Below are positions 54,026-63,422 of a DNA stretch of 64,000 nt, in pieces. Source of the stretch: Fidelibacterota bacterium (GTDB lineage: Bacteria > Fidelibacterota > Marinisomatia > Marinisomatales > TCS55); contig JACNKN010000041.1 in the NCBI GenBank assembly GCA_014382015.1, forward strand, positions 82,407 through 146,406. The letters are read 5' to 3'. Position numbers and translations under genes: made by a program. Positions within the stretch are counted from its first letter, which is position 1. Every line of letters starts with the position of its first letter. The notes under the pieces were generated by a model, which saw only the letters and a list, made by a program, of their open reading frames with translations, did no database searches and was not told where the DNA came from.

Positions 54026-55993
54026 TTAATTCAAACCCATAGTGCATAAAGACCCAGGCAACTTTTTTGTTCCCGGCCTGGGGCTTTGCCACACCACTGT
54101 TCCCGATCCTTTGAAGCTGACACGCATATTTGATGAAAGTAAAATTTGTTTAGCTTTTCGAATACTCATTCCACGGACATCCGGGACGACCGTGTATCCA
54201 TCGGTATATTTCGGGTAAGTTGCGATGGTGGACAAGGGAGGCAAGCTTGATTTGTTATTTGTAGATATATCTGCATACAGCGGAGTTTTCGCTTTGATTT
54301 TAGGTTGCTGATATTGAATTGAATCATCCATATTAATAATTCGTTGAACCACTCGGCGAAAAACGGGTGCAGCGCCATATCCTCCCCAGTGAAGACCATA
54401 TCGTGGTTCGTCCAAGACAATCACGCAAACGACCTGGGGATTTTCAGCTGGAAAGAAACCGGCAAAATTTGAAATATATTTATTTTTTGAATATTCACCA
54501 TTAATAAATTTATGAGCTGTTCCCGTTTTCCCCGCGATGGACCATCCTCGAATGCCCGCCTTTGTTCCCGTACCGCTTTCAACGGCTTCAACTAAAATAT
54601 CAGCCACAGTAGACATGATTTCTTTCGAAGCGACCCTTCGAATTACCTCCGGATTTTCTTTATAAACTACCTTACCGTTCTGAGATAAAATTTGTTTGAC
54701 AAGACGTGGTTTCAGCAGTACACCGCCGTTGGCTATGGCAGAGTAAGCTGATGCAAGCTGAAGGGCTGAAACGGCTACTTCATATCCGATGGAGACTTCG
54801 GCCAGGGACATTTCACTCCAGTCTTTTGTTCGTCGAAGGACGCCCTGAACTTCACCGGGAAATCGAATACCTGTAAGTGTGCCAAACCCAAAATCTCTGG
54901 AATATTTATATAATGGTTTTTGGCCCAATTTCTGGGCAATTTTTATGGTACCCACATTGCTGGAATGGGCAATGATTTGGGGAAAGGTGAGCAGTCCAAA
55001 TTTTTCATGGTCAGTAATGATTTTCCCCGCCACTGTAAATTGCCCATCTTCGCAATAAAATTCATCAAATAAAGAGATCGTTTTTGTTGCTACTGCCGCC
55101 GTGGCAGCCACAACCTTATATGTGGACCCAGGTTCAAACTGGTCTGTAATAATGCGGTTTTTCTGATTTTCCTGGGGAGTATTCAAGGGGTTGTTCGGAT
55201 TATAATCTGGCAAAGAAGCCATGGCCAGTATTGCACCAGTCTGCGGATTCATTAAAATACCCATAGCACCTTTTGCTTTGGCATAATCCATTTGCCGAGC
55301 TAACTCTTCCTGAAGAATACTTTGATATTCCAAATCTATCGTTAGCTGAATATTTGCACCATCAAGGGGTGGCTTTAATGGAAAACTGGTTTTTACCTGA
55401 GTTCTACCTTTGCCGTTCACTTGTTTTACGACCCATCCATTTATTCCAGACAGGAATGAATCAAATTCTTTTTCGATTCCTATCAGTCCTTTATCATCCA
55501 CATCTGTAAACCCAATGATTTGGGACCCCACATGGGTATGAGGGTAGGATCGTTTGAATTTTCGATCCACCACTAACCCAGGAATTCTCTTGCCTAAAAT
55601 ACCCTCAACTTTATTTCTTCGAAGATTCCGCTCCAGATATACAAAATCAGATTTTGAACTCAATTTAATTAAATAATCATCTGACTCTCTACCAGTCGAT
55701 TGTGAAATCTGATTCGCAAAGTCTGATTTGTTTTTTACCTTAGACGGGTGAGCGCCCAGGGAATAATGAATTATATTACGTGTGAGTGGGTTGTTTTTTG
55801 TATCGTAAATGTTACCACGGACGGCCAACAGGGGTTCCTGCCTTTGGCCTTGGCGAATACCTTGCTCACGGTAAACATCATTATCGATGACCATTATTTG
55901 AAATAATCGCGCGGAAAGTCCTACCCATGCAAAAATAATAAAGCAGGAGAGAACAGTTACCCGCGGACGGAATTTCAAATATGTTTTAGTCAA
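54026..55993 (-). CDS. ftsI: Division-specific penicillin-binding protein (FtsI/PBP3-like) with a PASTA domain
   Basis: A 655-residue class B PBP that crosslinks septal peptidoglycan. One transmembrane segment (about residues 12-34), a PBP dimerisation domain from RGNIYD (60-65), then the transpeptidase domain with S290-T-Y-K293, S344-S-N346 and K489-T-G491. A PASTA domain (residues about 590-655, VVPDVRGMSIRKAKQILLSS) ends the chain and may bind peptidoglycan. It overlaps the ftsL-like gene by 8 bases. Confidence 0.95.
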   Translation of the reverse strand: MTKTYLKFRPRVTVLSCFIIFAWVGLSARLFQIMVIDNDVYREQGIRQGQRQEPLLAVRGNIYDTKNNPLTRNIIHYSLGAHPSKVKNKSDFANQISQSTGRESDDYLIKLSSKSDFVYLERNLRRNKVEGILGKRIPGLVVDRKFKRSYPHTHVGSQIIGFTDVDDKGLIGIEKEFDSFLSGINGWVVKQVNGKGRTQVKTSFPLKPPLDGANIQLTIDLEYQSILQEELARQMDYAKAKGAMGILMNPQTGAILAMASLPDYNPNNPLNTPQENQKNRIITDQFEPGSTYKVVAATAAVATKTISLFDEFYCEDGQFTVAGKIITDHEKFGLLTFPQIIAHSSNVGTIKIAQKLGQKPLYKYSRDFGFGTLTGIRFPGEVQGVLRRTKDWSEMSLAEVSIGYEVAVSALQLASAYSAIANGGVLLKPRLVKQILSQNGKVVYKENPEVIRRVASKEIMSTVADILVEAVESGTGTKAGIRGWSIAGKTGTAHKFINGEYSKNKYISNFAGFFPAENPQVVCVIVLDEPRYGLHWGGYGAAPVFRRVVQRIINMDDSIQYQQPKIKAKTPLYADISTNNKSSLPPLSTIATYPKYTDGYTVVPDVRGMSIRKAKQILLSSNMRVSFKGSGTVVWQSPRPGTKKLPGSLCTMGLN

Positions 55994-56324
55994 TGTTTCC
56001 GGCGAATTTATTTTCGTTAATATAAATCATTAAGGTTTCCGGTTGTGATGGAATCATATTCAATTCGGTCCTGGCCACATAAGAAATCCGATCTCCCCGG
56101 GAGAGTTGGGCAATATCCATTTTTAGTTCTTTTACTGAATTGTCTAGTTCTTTAGCTACTTGGTTTTGAATTTCGATTGCCAGCATGGTTTCATCAATTT
56201 CTGTATAAACCCATAAATAAAAAATTAATCCAGTAATGGAAAGGATTGTGGTGGAAAAGAATAATAAAGTTTGAAAGAATTCCCGATTTTTTTTAGATCG
56301 GCGTTTTCTTCTTTTAACTGCCAT
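55986..56324 (-). CDS. ftsL: FtsL-like division protein
   Basis: A 112-residue bitopic protein: a very basic cytoplasmic start (KRRKRRSKKNR), one transmembrane segment around residues 20-41, then a helical periplasmic part (ETMLAIEIQNQVAKELDNSVKELKMDI) of coiled-coil character, ending with SYVARTELNMIP, a common FtsL/DivIC-type feature. Sequence similarity in this family is low; the call rests on topology, size and position between rsmH and ftsI. Confidence 0.8.
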   Translation of the reverse strand: MAVKRRKRRSKKNREFFQTLLFFSTTILSITGLIFYLWVYTEIDETMLAIEIQNQVAKELDNSVKELKMDIAQLSRGDRISYVARTELNMIPSQPETLMIYINENKFAGNID

Positions 56325-57223
56325 TATGCAATCCTTTCAGCTACGCGGAGTTTGGCACTGCGGGAGCGGCTATTGTTGGCCTGTTCTTCCTGAGAAGGAA
56401 CAAGCGGTTTTTTGGTAATAACTTTAAGCATCCCTGACTGTTTTAATGTGCGAAACGTATGTTTGACCAATCGATCTTCAAGGGAGTGATAGGATAGTAT
56501 TACAATACGTCCGCCTATGGTGAGATAGTCAACAAAGCATTCGAGGAATGCGGATAGTTTGTCTAACTCACCATTCACGGCAATGCGTATGGCTTGGAAT
56601 ACGCGGGCCAGGGATTTGTGTCTTTGCTGTGGAGGGGTAGATCTGCGAACGGCCTCTTTCAGGTCCGCCACAGTCATCAAAATTGAAGTAGATTTAATGG
56701 AGCGAGCAATTCGACGGGAATGGCGTTCTTCACCAAATTGATAAATGATATCGGCTAATTCTTTTTCAGAAGAACGTGCCATGAGTTCAGCAGCTGTCTC
56801 GCCGGAATGGCCATCAAACCGCATATCTAGTTTTCCATTAGATTCAAAAGCAAAACCCCGGGAATCAGAATCCAGTTGAATTGAAGAAAGTCCCAAGTCT
56901 AACAGGATTCCGTTCACGGCTGAAATCCCCGATTGATCAAGAATCTCAGAGAAATGATGGTAGGAAGATTGAAAGGTGAGTAAGGGACGTGCGGAGGCAC
57001 CCAATAGGGTATTGCATATTTTAAGTGCCTCCGCATCCCGATCAATCCCGATTAACTTTCCATTGCTGGAAAGTCGATTGAGGATTTCTGTGGCGTGCCC
57101 GCCAGCCCCAATCGTACCATCCAGATACGTTCCATTGGGCTGCAGGTTTAAGTATTCTAAAACTTCCGACACCATCACAGGAATATGGGGAATGGGGCGT
57201 GCCTGCGGAGCGTTCGCTTTCAT
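56324..57223 (-). CDS. rsmH: 16S rRNA (cytosine-1402-N4)-methyltransferase
   Basis: SAM-dependent methyltransferase of 299 residues, formerly MraW, which methylates C1402 in the decoding centre of 16S rRNA. HIPVMVSEVLEYL, the SAM loop DGTIGAGGHATEIL, GIDRDAEALKI, LDLGLSSIQLD and SYHSLEDRLVKHTF are diagnostic. It is the second gene of the dcw cluster, sharing one base with mraZ and one with the ftsL-like gene. Confidence 0.97.
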   Translation of the reverse strand: MKANAPQARPIPHIPVMVSEVLEYLNLQPNGTYLDGTIGAGGHATEILNRLSSNGKLIGIDRDAEALKICNTLLGASARPLLTFQSSYHHFSEILDQSGISAVNGILLDLGLSSIQLDSDSRGFAFESNGKLDMRFDGHSGETAAELMARSSEKELADIIYQFGEERHSRRIARSIKSTSILMTVADLKEAVRRSTPPQQRHKSLARVFQAIRIAVNGELDKLSAFLECFVDYLTIGGRIVILSYHSLEDRLVKHTFRTLKQSGMLKVITKKPLVPSQEEQANNSRSRSAKLRVAERIA

Positions 57224-57687
57224 TAAAGTATAATTTGATTGGCGAGTTCATCGAATTGAGATGAATCAATTTCCTGTGATTGTTTGTCAGCTGAATCCAA
57301 CAATGCCGGATTCCAAATTTCTATTTTATTTACCATCCCCAGAATCAGGACTTCTTTTTCTAACTGAGCATATTCTATTAAGTTGGGGGAAACCGCAATC
57401 CTTCCTTGTTTGTCATATTGCACCGATGAAGCATACCTTACCGTGCTTCGTACAAAAGATCGATTTACTTGGGAAAGGGAAGAGAGCTTCCGCAGCTCAT
57501 CTTCAATTGATTGCCAGACAATGATTGGATAAACCCATACACAGGGATCCATGCCCCGGGTGATAACAAAGGATTGATCATTTTCCGCTGTTAAAACATT
57601 TCGAAATTTCGCCGGAATATTGACACGTCCCTTTGCGTCTAACGAATATGAATATTCGCCTGTAAATGTATTTTGATTTATTGTCAT
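57223..57687 (-). CDS. mraZ: Transcriptional regulator MraZ
   Basis: A DNA-binding protein with two AbrB/SpoVT-like repeats that represses the dcw promoter. The start FTGEYSYSLDAKGRVNIPAKFR (split: residues 8-29) and the second repeat YDKQGRIAVSPNLIEYAQL are typical. I use the ATG at 57687 (154 residues); the frame is open ten codons further, but that part overlaps the predicted -10/MraZ-box region. Three TGGGT boxes lie just upstream, so autoregulation is likely. Confidence 0.95.
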   Translation of the reverse strand: MTINQNTFTGEYSYSLDAKGRVNIPAKFRNVLTAENDQSFVITRGMDPCVWVYPIIVWQSIEDELRKLSSLSQVNRSFVRSTVRYASSVQYDKQGRIAVSPNLIEYAQLEKEVLILGMVNKIEIWNPALLDSADKQSQEIDSSQFDELANQIIL

Positions 57688-57709
57688 GCCCAAATAGTTA
57701 GGGATTATT

Positions 57710-57745
57710 ACCCACAACTACCCACAATGTATATACGAACACCCA
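57710..57745 (-). promoter_or_regulatory. Three MraZ-binding boxes
   Basis: Read on the minus strand, TGGGT occurs at 57745-57741, 57724-57720 and 57714-57710. The last two are separated by exactly 5 bases (10-bp period), and the first lies 21 bp, two turns, upstream. E. coli MraZ binds TGGGN repeats separated by 5 bases before mraZ, so these are very likely operator sites. Confidence 0.8.
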
Positions 57746-57755
57746 CTTATGTCAA
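57726..57755 (-). promoter_or_regulatory. Predicted dcw promoter (P-mraZ)
   Basis: On the minus strand TTGACA (57755-57750) is a perfect -35 hexamer. At 16 bp spacing stands TATACA (57733-57728), or at 18 bp TACATT (57731-57726). One MraZ box falls in the spacer and two lie just downstream of the -10, so bound MraZ should block the polymerase. The whole gapless cluster to ftsZ could be read from here. Confidence 0.65.
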
Positions 57756-57832
57756 TAAATATTCTAAAAATAATATACAGTCCCCACTGTAGTTGTGGGA
57801 ATTTGGTAAACGATTACTTTAAAGAGTTGGGG

Positions 57833-58663
57833 TTAGCTCTTCGGAACGAAGTGCTGAATGGTCACCGTTTTATTAACGGCAGATAAGGAAATACGAACCG
57901 GATTTGATGTTGAGTCAAATGAATTTAGTTTAGATCCATTCAAGTAAAGGTTTAATCCGATTGTGTGTTCAAACAGAATTTCAATTGAGTGGCTGAACTC
58001 ATAAAGTCTATTATCTCCAGAGGGCAGGACATTCTCAATGGAGGTAAGTGTATCAATTTTAGATCGATACCAGACCCGTTCTGCCGTGGCAAGTTTTAAG
58101 TTATAAGGTGATTCTAATTCAAGTATTTGGACCGATTCAGTTAAGACATCAAAATTATTTTGTAATTCCTGTTCACTGATAGAATTTTCATCTAAAAACA
58201 CACTGGGGTACACAAGTGGTTCCTTGGCCGCTGCCTCTGCATTAATGACATTAATGATATAGATCGCGAAAAGAAGGATGACCACCAGGGTAATCCCTTT
58301 AATCATTTGGGATCGGACATTTTGGGCAGACCTTGAGGGAGATTGAACGGTAACTTTTTCTTCAACGGCTAAATCGTGACCATCCTCCCTAAGTGGTTGA
58401 TCTTGCTTTTTCCGACTAGGTTTATCAACTTTATTACCTAAAAATAATTCAAGGTTACTTACGATTTCTTCAGGGTCTGCACCAATTTCAGTGGCATAAG
58501 CACGAATAAACAGACGAACATAGGTATGAGGCAATAGGTCAAACTGTCCATTCTCGATGGCTTGAAGATAATTGAGATTAATCTTTGTCCTGTTATGGAT
58601 TTCTTCAAGATCAATTCCCTGATCTTCTCGAATTGACTTTAATTCTTTATAAAACTCAGACAT
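57833..58663 (-). CDS. RodZ-like helix-turn-helix membrane protein
   Basis: A 276-residue protein with an N-terminal Cro/C1-type HTH domain (residues 3-70, KSIREDQGIDLEEIHNRT and YLQAIENGQFDLLP), a charged linker, one transmembrane segment (about 121-141), and a C-terminal beta domain of the DUF4115 type (ERVWYRSKIDTL...IGLNLYLNGSKL). This is the architecture of RodZ, which ties MreB to the membrane and supports cell shape. Placement between maf and the dcw promoter fits a cell-wall role. No mreB gene is in the window. Confidence 0.82.
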   Translation of the reverse strand: MSEFYKELKSIREDQGIDLEEIHNRTKINLNYLQAIENGQFDLLPHTYVRLFIRAYATEIGADPEEIVSNLELFLGNKVDKPSRKKQDQPLREDGHDLAVEEKVTVQSPSRSAQNVRSQMIKGITLVVILLFAIYIINVINAEAAAKEPLVYPSVFLDENSISEQELQNNFDVLTESVQILELESPYNLKLATAERVWYRSKIDTLTSIENVLPSGDNRLYEFSHSIEILFEHTIGLNLYLNGSKLNSFDSTSNPVRISLSAVNKTVTIQHFVPKS

Positions 58664-58751
58664 TTGGGGCGAAAAGTTACGTGAAGGATTTTCTACGGAA
58701 AAACCCTTTTTATAGAGATTTTATTTTTCATGGGCTTATATAGGACAATTG

Positions 58752-59342
58752 TCATTTATTTAATTTCAAAAGTTTTGAGAATCGGGAATAAAACTTGGAT
58801 AAAGGGAATCCCATCACATTATAAAAACACCCATCAATATGATTTATACATACAGAAAACCAATCTTGAATTCCATAGCTTCCTGCTTTATCAAAAGGCT
58901 TATATGTATCAATATAATAGAATATATCATTATCATCTAAAGTGTTAAATGTAACATTTGTGCAATGATGGAATGTATCACTGACTTTCATTTCTTTATG
59001 TTGTATAGATACGCCTGTAAATACTTGATGTGTATTGCCCGAAAGCATTTTAAGCATTCGATAGCTATCGTCCCGATCTTTGGGTTTCCCTAAAATTTCA
59101 GAATGAAAAACAACAACAGTATCTGCTCCGATGATCCATTTATCAGGAAAAGTATTTGCAATATCCATGGCTTTCTCCTGTGCATAATGCTCCACAAATT
59201 TTTCGGGTATTAAGTCAAGATTAAAATCTTCATGGACCTGGCTGGGTATAACCTGAAATTTTAAATCAATTTGTTCAAGTAATTGTTTTCGCCTTGGGGA
59301 TCCGGAGGCAAGAATAATGGAGGCCGATTTCATATTTTTCAT
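58752..59342 (-). CDS. maf: Maf-family nucleotide pyrophosphatase
   Basis: A 196-residue cytoplasmic nucleoside triphosphate pyrophosphatase that removes non-canonical or excess nucleotides (dTTP/UTP-type in the Maf subgroup) and has been linked to division arrest. The diagnostic N-terminus is ILASGSPRRKQLL (residues 10-22), followed by IIGADTVVVF, GKPKDRDDSYRMLKMLSG and the GSYGIQDW segment. The ATG overlaps the porU stop as ATGA, so it is translated with porU, an odd functional pair. Confidence 0.93.
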   Translation of the reverse strand: MKNMKSASIILASGSPRRKQLLEQIDLKFQVIPSQVHEDFNLDLIPEKFVEHYAQEKAMDIANTFPDKWIIGADTVVVFHSEILGKPKDRDDSYRMLKMLSGNTHQVFTGVSIQHKEMKVSDTFHHCTNVTFNTLDDNDIFYYIDTYKPFDKAGSYGIQDWFSVCINHIDGCFYNVMGFPLSKFYSRFSKLLKLNK

Positions 59343-62300
59343 CTGAATACTGCCAATCGGCCAATATGGTTAATTTTTTGGCTACCCTCACTTGCCGCCA
59401 TTTTATATATATACACGCCGTTGGCAAGCAAACCGCCATACTCGTCTCTGCCGTCCCAATCAATTCGATGGTATCCGATTGAAAAATATTTTGTTGGGAC
59501 TGATTTGATTCGGCGGCCTTCCAAAGTATAAATATCCACGGATATGTCAGCAGCGGCAGTTAATTCAAATGTAAATTGGGTTTCAAAGGCAAACGGGTTG
59601 GGAAAATTATATACATGAAGGAGGCTCAATTGTTTGGTTTTCAACAGGGTTAAACTAATTTCCGTTTCCGTTGGATTATTGGCATTGTCCCATGCACTTA
59701 CACCTATTGATAATTGGTCCAATTCGTCAGGAATTTTATATTGAATCGTTCCTGTATTCAAACTATTCACGTCATAAATGAATTGATCTATGGCCAGAGA
59801 TGATTCGTCTAAATCAGGATGAACCAAGTAAAGTTCATGTCCCTTTTCACCTGTGAGGTTGATTCCAAGTGGATCCGAAAGACGGATGATTAAATTTTCA
59901 CTCGAGGGAATATGATCTCCATTTCGGAGCATTCTGCCCGATTCGGTTTCAAACGTAATTATGGGACCATCTGTATCATTCGAAGGCGCGCCCAGGGTTA
60001 ATTGAATATCAGTCACAGTGCCAATCGCTTCCTCACCGGAACCGGATGTAATTGCAAACCGGACTTTGGCGGGCTGTTGTGAATAGGTGATATCTTTTGG
60101 GACTCGAAATTGTGGGGACAAAGTTGCATCTTCAAAAGTAAACGATCCCCGGAAAAGGGTGGGACCAGATTTCATATAGGTTATTTCCTCTTTCCGTGAC
60201 GCATAGTTGAAAGATTGGGTGAAAGCGGATGACCCATCTTCAAAAACCAAATACCCTTCACCCGTTGAAAAGGGGCTGATGCCATTTATTGTACCCACCT
60301 CCAATGTAGCCAGCGTGTCAGGCGTTACGGTGGCATTCTTCACAATTTGAGATGGAACAGGAAGTTTCATGGCGGGATCTCCAAACAGATGGAATAGTTC
60401 ACCATCAGATCCGCCCGTTTTAACTGATTGCAGTACCATGCCCAATGTGGCTTCCGTGACACCTTTGTCCGGGAAAAAAGCAGAAAAAACTTTTTCTAAA
60501 TATTGAATATTACTGGATACAGTAATACCTCGAGTCGTTGTAATGACTGCGGATGCTGCATCCATGGGCGTCCGCATCAGTTCCTCAGCGAATGACTCGG
60601 ACCCGATTTGGTCGAAATGCCCCCAATTACATGTACCTGCAATCCAGAGAGGGAGTTTCATTTCAGCGAGCATGAATTCAATATCATTTCTCTCTTCATT
60701 GATAATAAGCATTTTTTCTTGGGCCCATTGGGTGGGGTTACCATGTCCAATAAAATTGATTATGACTGTTCCGGAAGCTATTTGATCGAACAATGCCTGG
60801 GTCGCAGCTGGTTTGATTACGCCAAAAGCAGAGCCGTCGCTGACTTCAGGATAATCGACCATATAGAGTTTTTTTATTTCCATAAAACTTGGGATGGTTT
60901 TTGTCAGGCGTTCGGAATTGAGCGTATGACTTTTGCCAATGGATAATTCATAGGTTTCTCTTTCAGGTCGAGCGGGATCATCGGCCACCAGGGTTATTCT
61001 TTGTTTCCACAATCCATCGGGCATGGCCGTTTCAAATGCAATGGTCTTTTCCACGAAGGCGGTAACTTCTTCAGGCGTTCGTGCAGGGAAACGTCCCGTG
61101 GCCATCTCCGGAATAACACCATTGAAAGATACCAATCGATCATCCGTGGCGTGAGAATAATTTGTACCCACTTCGATGGTAGGTACATGGATATTTGATT
61201 GACCTGTGACATTTCGGTAATCATAATCTGCATCTCCCATAAAAAGGACCGTGGAGGGCGATTGGTTCCAATGCTCCTGAGTCCATTGTAAAAAGTGTCG
61301 AATGGCTACTGGGTCCTCATTTCCGCCTGAAAATTCACGATATATTGAACTTAAGTTAATGAATAATGAATTTCCACGATGGTCCATTAAAGGGGTAGAA
61401 GTTGATGAAAAATTTTGAGGCCCTATAATTAAATGATCTGCACCCATTGTGGTGTTTCGAATTTTATCCCAATCCCCGGGACCATAGGGTACAATATCGG
61501 GAACGGTTGGCAAGTCATCCAAATTGAATACGTAAAACCGCTGCAATGTATCCGCCGGTAGTGTTACCCGCATCCGGGTTTCATCATCCTGATGGGTTAT
61601 TGGTACATTCTCTGGGAGGGCAGGGTTAGAAATATTCCATACGTTTAGATTTGGACCAGAAATAGTGAAAGTCATGTCATTATCTACCACAGATGAAAAG
61701 AATTCAAAGGGGTTTGTATAAGCCAATTTTCGGAAATAGGACAAGGTTAAAAAATCAACGTAAGGTTCTGAGTTGGGATTATCAGAACTGTTTTCGATTA
61801 GAAAAGATTGGGACCCATGAGAAAGGACACCAGCAGGAATAGTAAACTTTACCGATTTTAGCCCGAGGTTGGACCAGTTTATTGATTTCAATTCCAGAGA
61901 ATTAAGAGTGAGTTTCGCTTCATGTTTCGTATTGCCATATCGCGTTGAAACTGATTCATTTCCAATCAACCCGAAAGATCCACTTGCGGTTGCAGATAAA
62001 ACCGGTTGAACCAAATCTACTGTCTGTGAGAATGATCCTCCTTGCCGAATCGAGGTATTCCCCCAAGCCAAGCCCGATTCCTGTGGATTGACAAGATCTG
62101 TCTCAAAATGGAGGTAGGAAACCCCATAGTTCACATCTAATGGTCCATCAGCAACAATTTGACCAGTTTTAACTCGTTTCCCTCTTAAGGATGTATTGGA
62201 TGGAACCAGAAGCCAATAGCTGGATTCTGTAAAATATAGATTTTGATGCCAATTAACCTTATCAATGACTTGATCAAATCCGTTTGGCCCACGTCCGTAA

Positions 62301-63070
62301 AAATAAAGAATATCATTATTACCCAAATTTCCGTCTGATTCCCCTTGGATGGAGATGGGGAGTTCAATCAGATTATCGGGGATGGTCACATTGGACGATA
62401 TTTTTTGGGTCAAATTAAAAGTCCGATCCCGCCCAAACGCAGACCCTGTGAACAGCATGATACTCCGGGGGTCAAAATTATTGGATGATGAAATATGTTT
62501 AAGCAATTCCTCACCGGTAATTTTAACCATTCCATCTTTTCGAAGAATCATTTGAATCCAATAGCCGTCCGGGATGGGTTGCATTTTTTTTAATGAATAT
62601 TTTTTTGGCTCAATCCAGTTTTTTGCCACAGACCAATTGGTGATTTTGGGGGAGAGTAGTTTTTGTTGATTTAGAGTTACTTTTGATTTTTGATTGGCTC
62701 GACCATTCAAATGAATCGTAATCGTCTGAACAGAATGATAATCCATATTTTCCGATTGGGGACTAATTCTCAAGGTCCCTGTTTGAAGACCATTCACTTG
62801 TTGTTGGTGGATCCATTCCGTTTTATAATAGGAGATATTATTATAAGGATGGATGATTCCACTTTCTGCTTGGATAGAAATTTGAGGTAATTGTGAATTG
62901 GGTAAACCAATCAATAGGTCAATAGGTTTAAGATCTTCGGGTGTTTCCAATTCACAATTTAATTGGATGACTAATTTTTCTTGGGACGAAGAAAGGATTG
63001 TTACCGTTGTTTCTGCAGTAAGTATTGCAGAGAGGAAAAGGAGGGATACCCAAATTTTAAAATATGTCAT
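59339..63070 (-). CDS. porU: PorU-like C25 cysteine protease of type IX secretion, with FlgD-like C-terminal domain
   Basis: A 1243-residue exported protein (signal peptide about residues 1-20). After N-terminal beta domains, the gingipain-type C25 domain spans roughly 540-900: MGDADYDYRN, GTNYSHATDDRLV, the catalytic H776 in INFIGHGNP and the catalytic C814 in WIAGTCNWGHFD. An Ig-like region follows, and residues about 1150-1243 form a FlgD/T9SS-type C-terminal domain (NFPNPFAFETQF, then WDGRDEYGGLLANGVYIYK). In T9SS, PorU is the sortase-like enzyme that removes the C-terminal signal of cargo at the cell surface and attaches the cargo to A-LPS. No other T9SS gene is visible, so the role is inferred from family. 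Confidence 0.88.
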   Translation of the reverse strand: MTYFKIWVSLLFLSAILTAETTVTILSSSQEKLVIQLNCELETPEDLKPIDLLIGLPNSQLPQISIQAESGIIHPYNNISYYKTEWIHQQQVNGLQTGTLRISPQSENMDYHSVQTITIHLNGRANQKSKVTLNQQKLLSPKITNWSVAKNWIEPKKYSLKKMQPIPDGYWIQMILRKDGMVKITGEELLKHISSSNNFDPRSIMLFTGSAFGRDRTFNLTQKISSNVTIPDNLIELPISIQGESDGNLGNNDILYFYGRGPNGFDQVIDKVNWHQNLYFTESSYWLLVPSNTSLRGKRVKTGQIVADGPLDVNYGVSYLHFETDLVNPQESGLAWGNTSIRQGGSFSQTVDLVQPVLSATASGSFGLIGNESVSTRYGNTKHEAKLTLNSLELKSINWSNLGLKSVKFTIPAGVLSHGSQSFLIENSSDNPNSEPYVDFLTLSYFRKLAYTNPFEFFSSVVDNDMTFTISGPNLNVWNISNPALPENVPITHQDDETRMRVTLPADTLQRFYVFNLDDLPTVPDIVPYGPGDWDKIRNTTMGADHLIIGPQNFSSTSTPLMDHRGNSLFINLSSIYREFSGGNEDPVAIRHFLQWTQEHWNQSPSTVLFMGDADYDYRNVTGQSNIHVPTIEVGTNYSHATDDRLVSFNGVIPEMATGRFPARTPEEVTAFVEKTIAFETAMPDGLWKQRITLVADDPARPERETYELSIGKSHTLNSERLTKTIPSFMEIKKLYMVDYPEVSDGSAFGVIKPAATQALFDQIASGTVIINFIGHGNPTQWAQEKMLIINEERNDIEFMLAEMKLPLWIAGTCNWGHFDQIGSESFAEELMRTPMDAASAVITTTRGITVSSNIQYLEKVFSAFFPDKGVTEATLGMVLQSVKTGGSDGELFHLFGDPAMKLPVPSQIVKNATVTPDTLATLEVGTINGISPFSTGEGYLVFEDGSSAFTQSFNYASRKEEITYMKSGPTLFRGSFTFEDATLSPQFRVPKDITYSQQPAKVRFAITSGSGEEAIGTVTDIQLTLGAPSNDTDGPIITFETESGRMLRNGDHIPSSENLIIRLSDPLGINLTGEKGHELYLVHPDLDESSLAIDQFIYDVNSLNTGTIQYKIPDELDQLSIGVSAWDNANNPTETEISLTLLKTKQLSLLHVYNFPNPFAFETQFTFELTAAADISVDIYTLEGRRIKSVPTKYFSIGYHRIDWDGRDEYGGLLANGVYIYKMAASEGSQKINHIGRLAVFR

Positions 63071-63097
63071 TTGATAAAGAGGATTTGTGTTGTTACT

Positions 63098-63412
63098 TCA
63101 GGCGATTTTATGTTCAACGGAATAAATTTTTACTTCGTTGATTACCCTTTTAGCAAGGCGGTCTTCTTCCGTATCCAAATCAAAATCCATTTGAAGTCCG
63201 AGCCAAAATTCTGCTGACATATCAAAATATCGCGCCAAGCGAAGTGCAGTATCAGCCGTAAGACGGCGTTTCCCGAGAACAATTTCATTAATGCGACGAG
63301 GCGGAACGCCCATATCATTTGCAATTTTATTTTGGCTCAAGCCAAGCGGTTTGAGAAATTCTTCCAATAAAATTTCACCTGGATGGATTGGAGATATTTT
63401 CGTTTGTGTCAT
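63098..63412 (-). CDS. higA: HigA-family antitoxin
   Basis: A 104-residue XRE-type HTH antitoxin. The start ISPIHPGEILLEEFLKPLGLSQ and NEIVLGKRRLTADTALRLARYF are the standard HigA/VapI pattern, ending in WLGLQMDFDLD. It neutralises HigB and, with it, represses the operon. It follows the toxin gene by 10 bases, the inverted toxin-first order usual for HigBA. It is 27 bases from porU, so the porU transcript may include it. Confidence 0.93.
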   Translation of the reverse strand: MTQTKISPIHPGEILLEEFLKPLGLSQNKIANDMGVPPRRINEIVLGKRRLTADTALRLARYFDMSAEFWLGLQMDFDLDTEEDRLAKRVINEVKIYSVEHKIA

Positions 63413-63422
63413 ATTTGACTCC

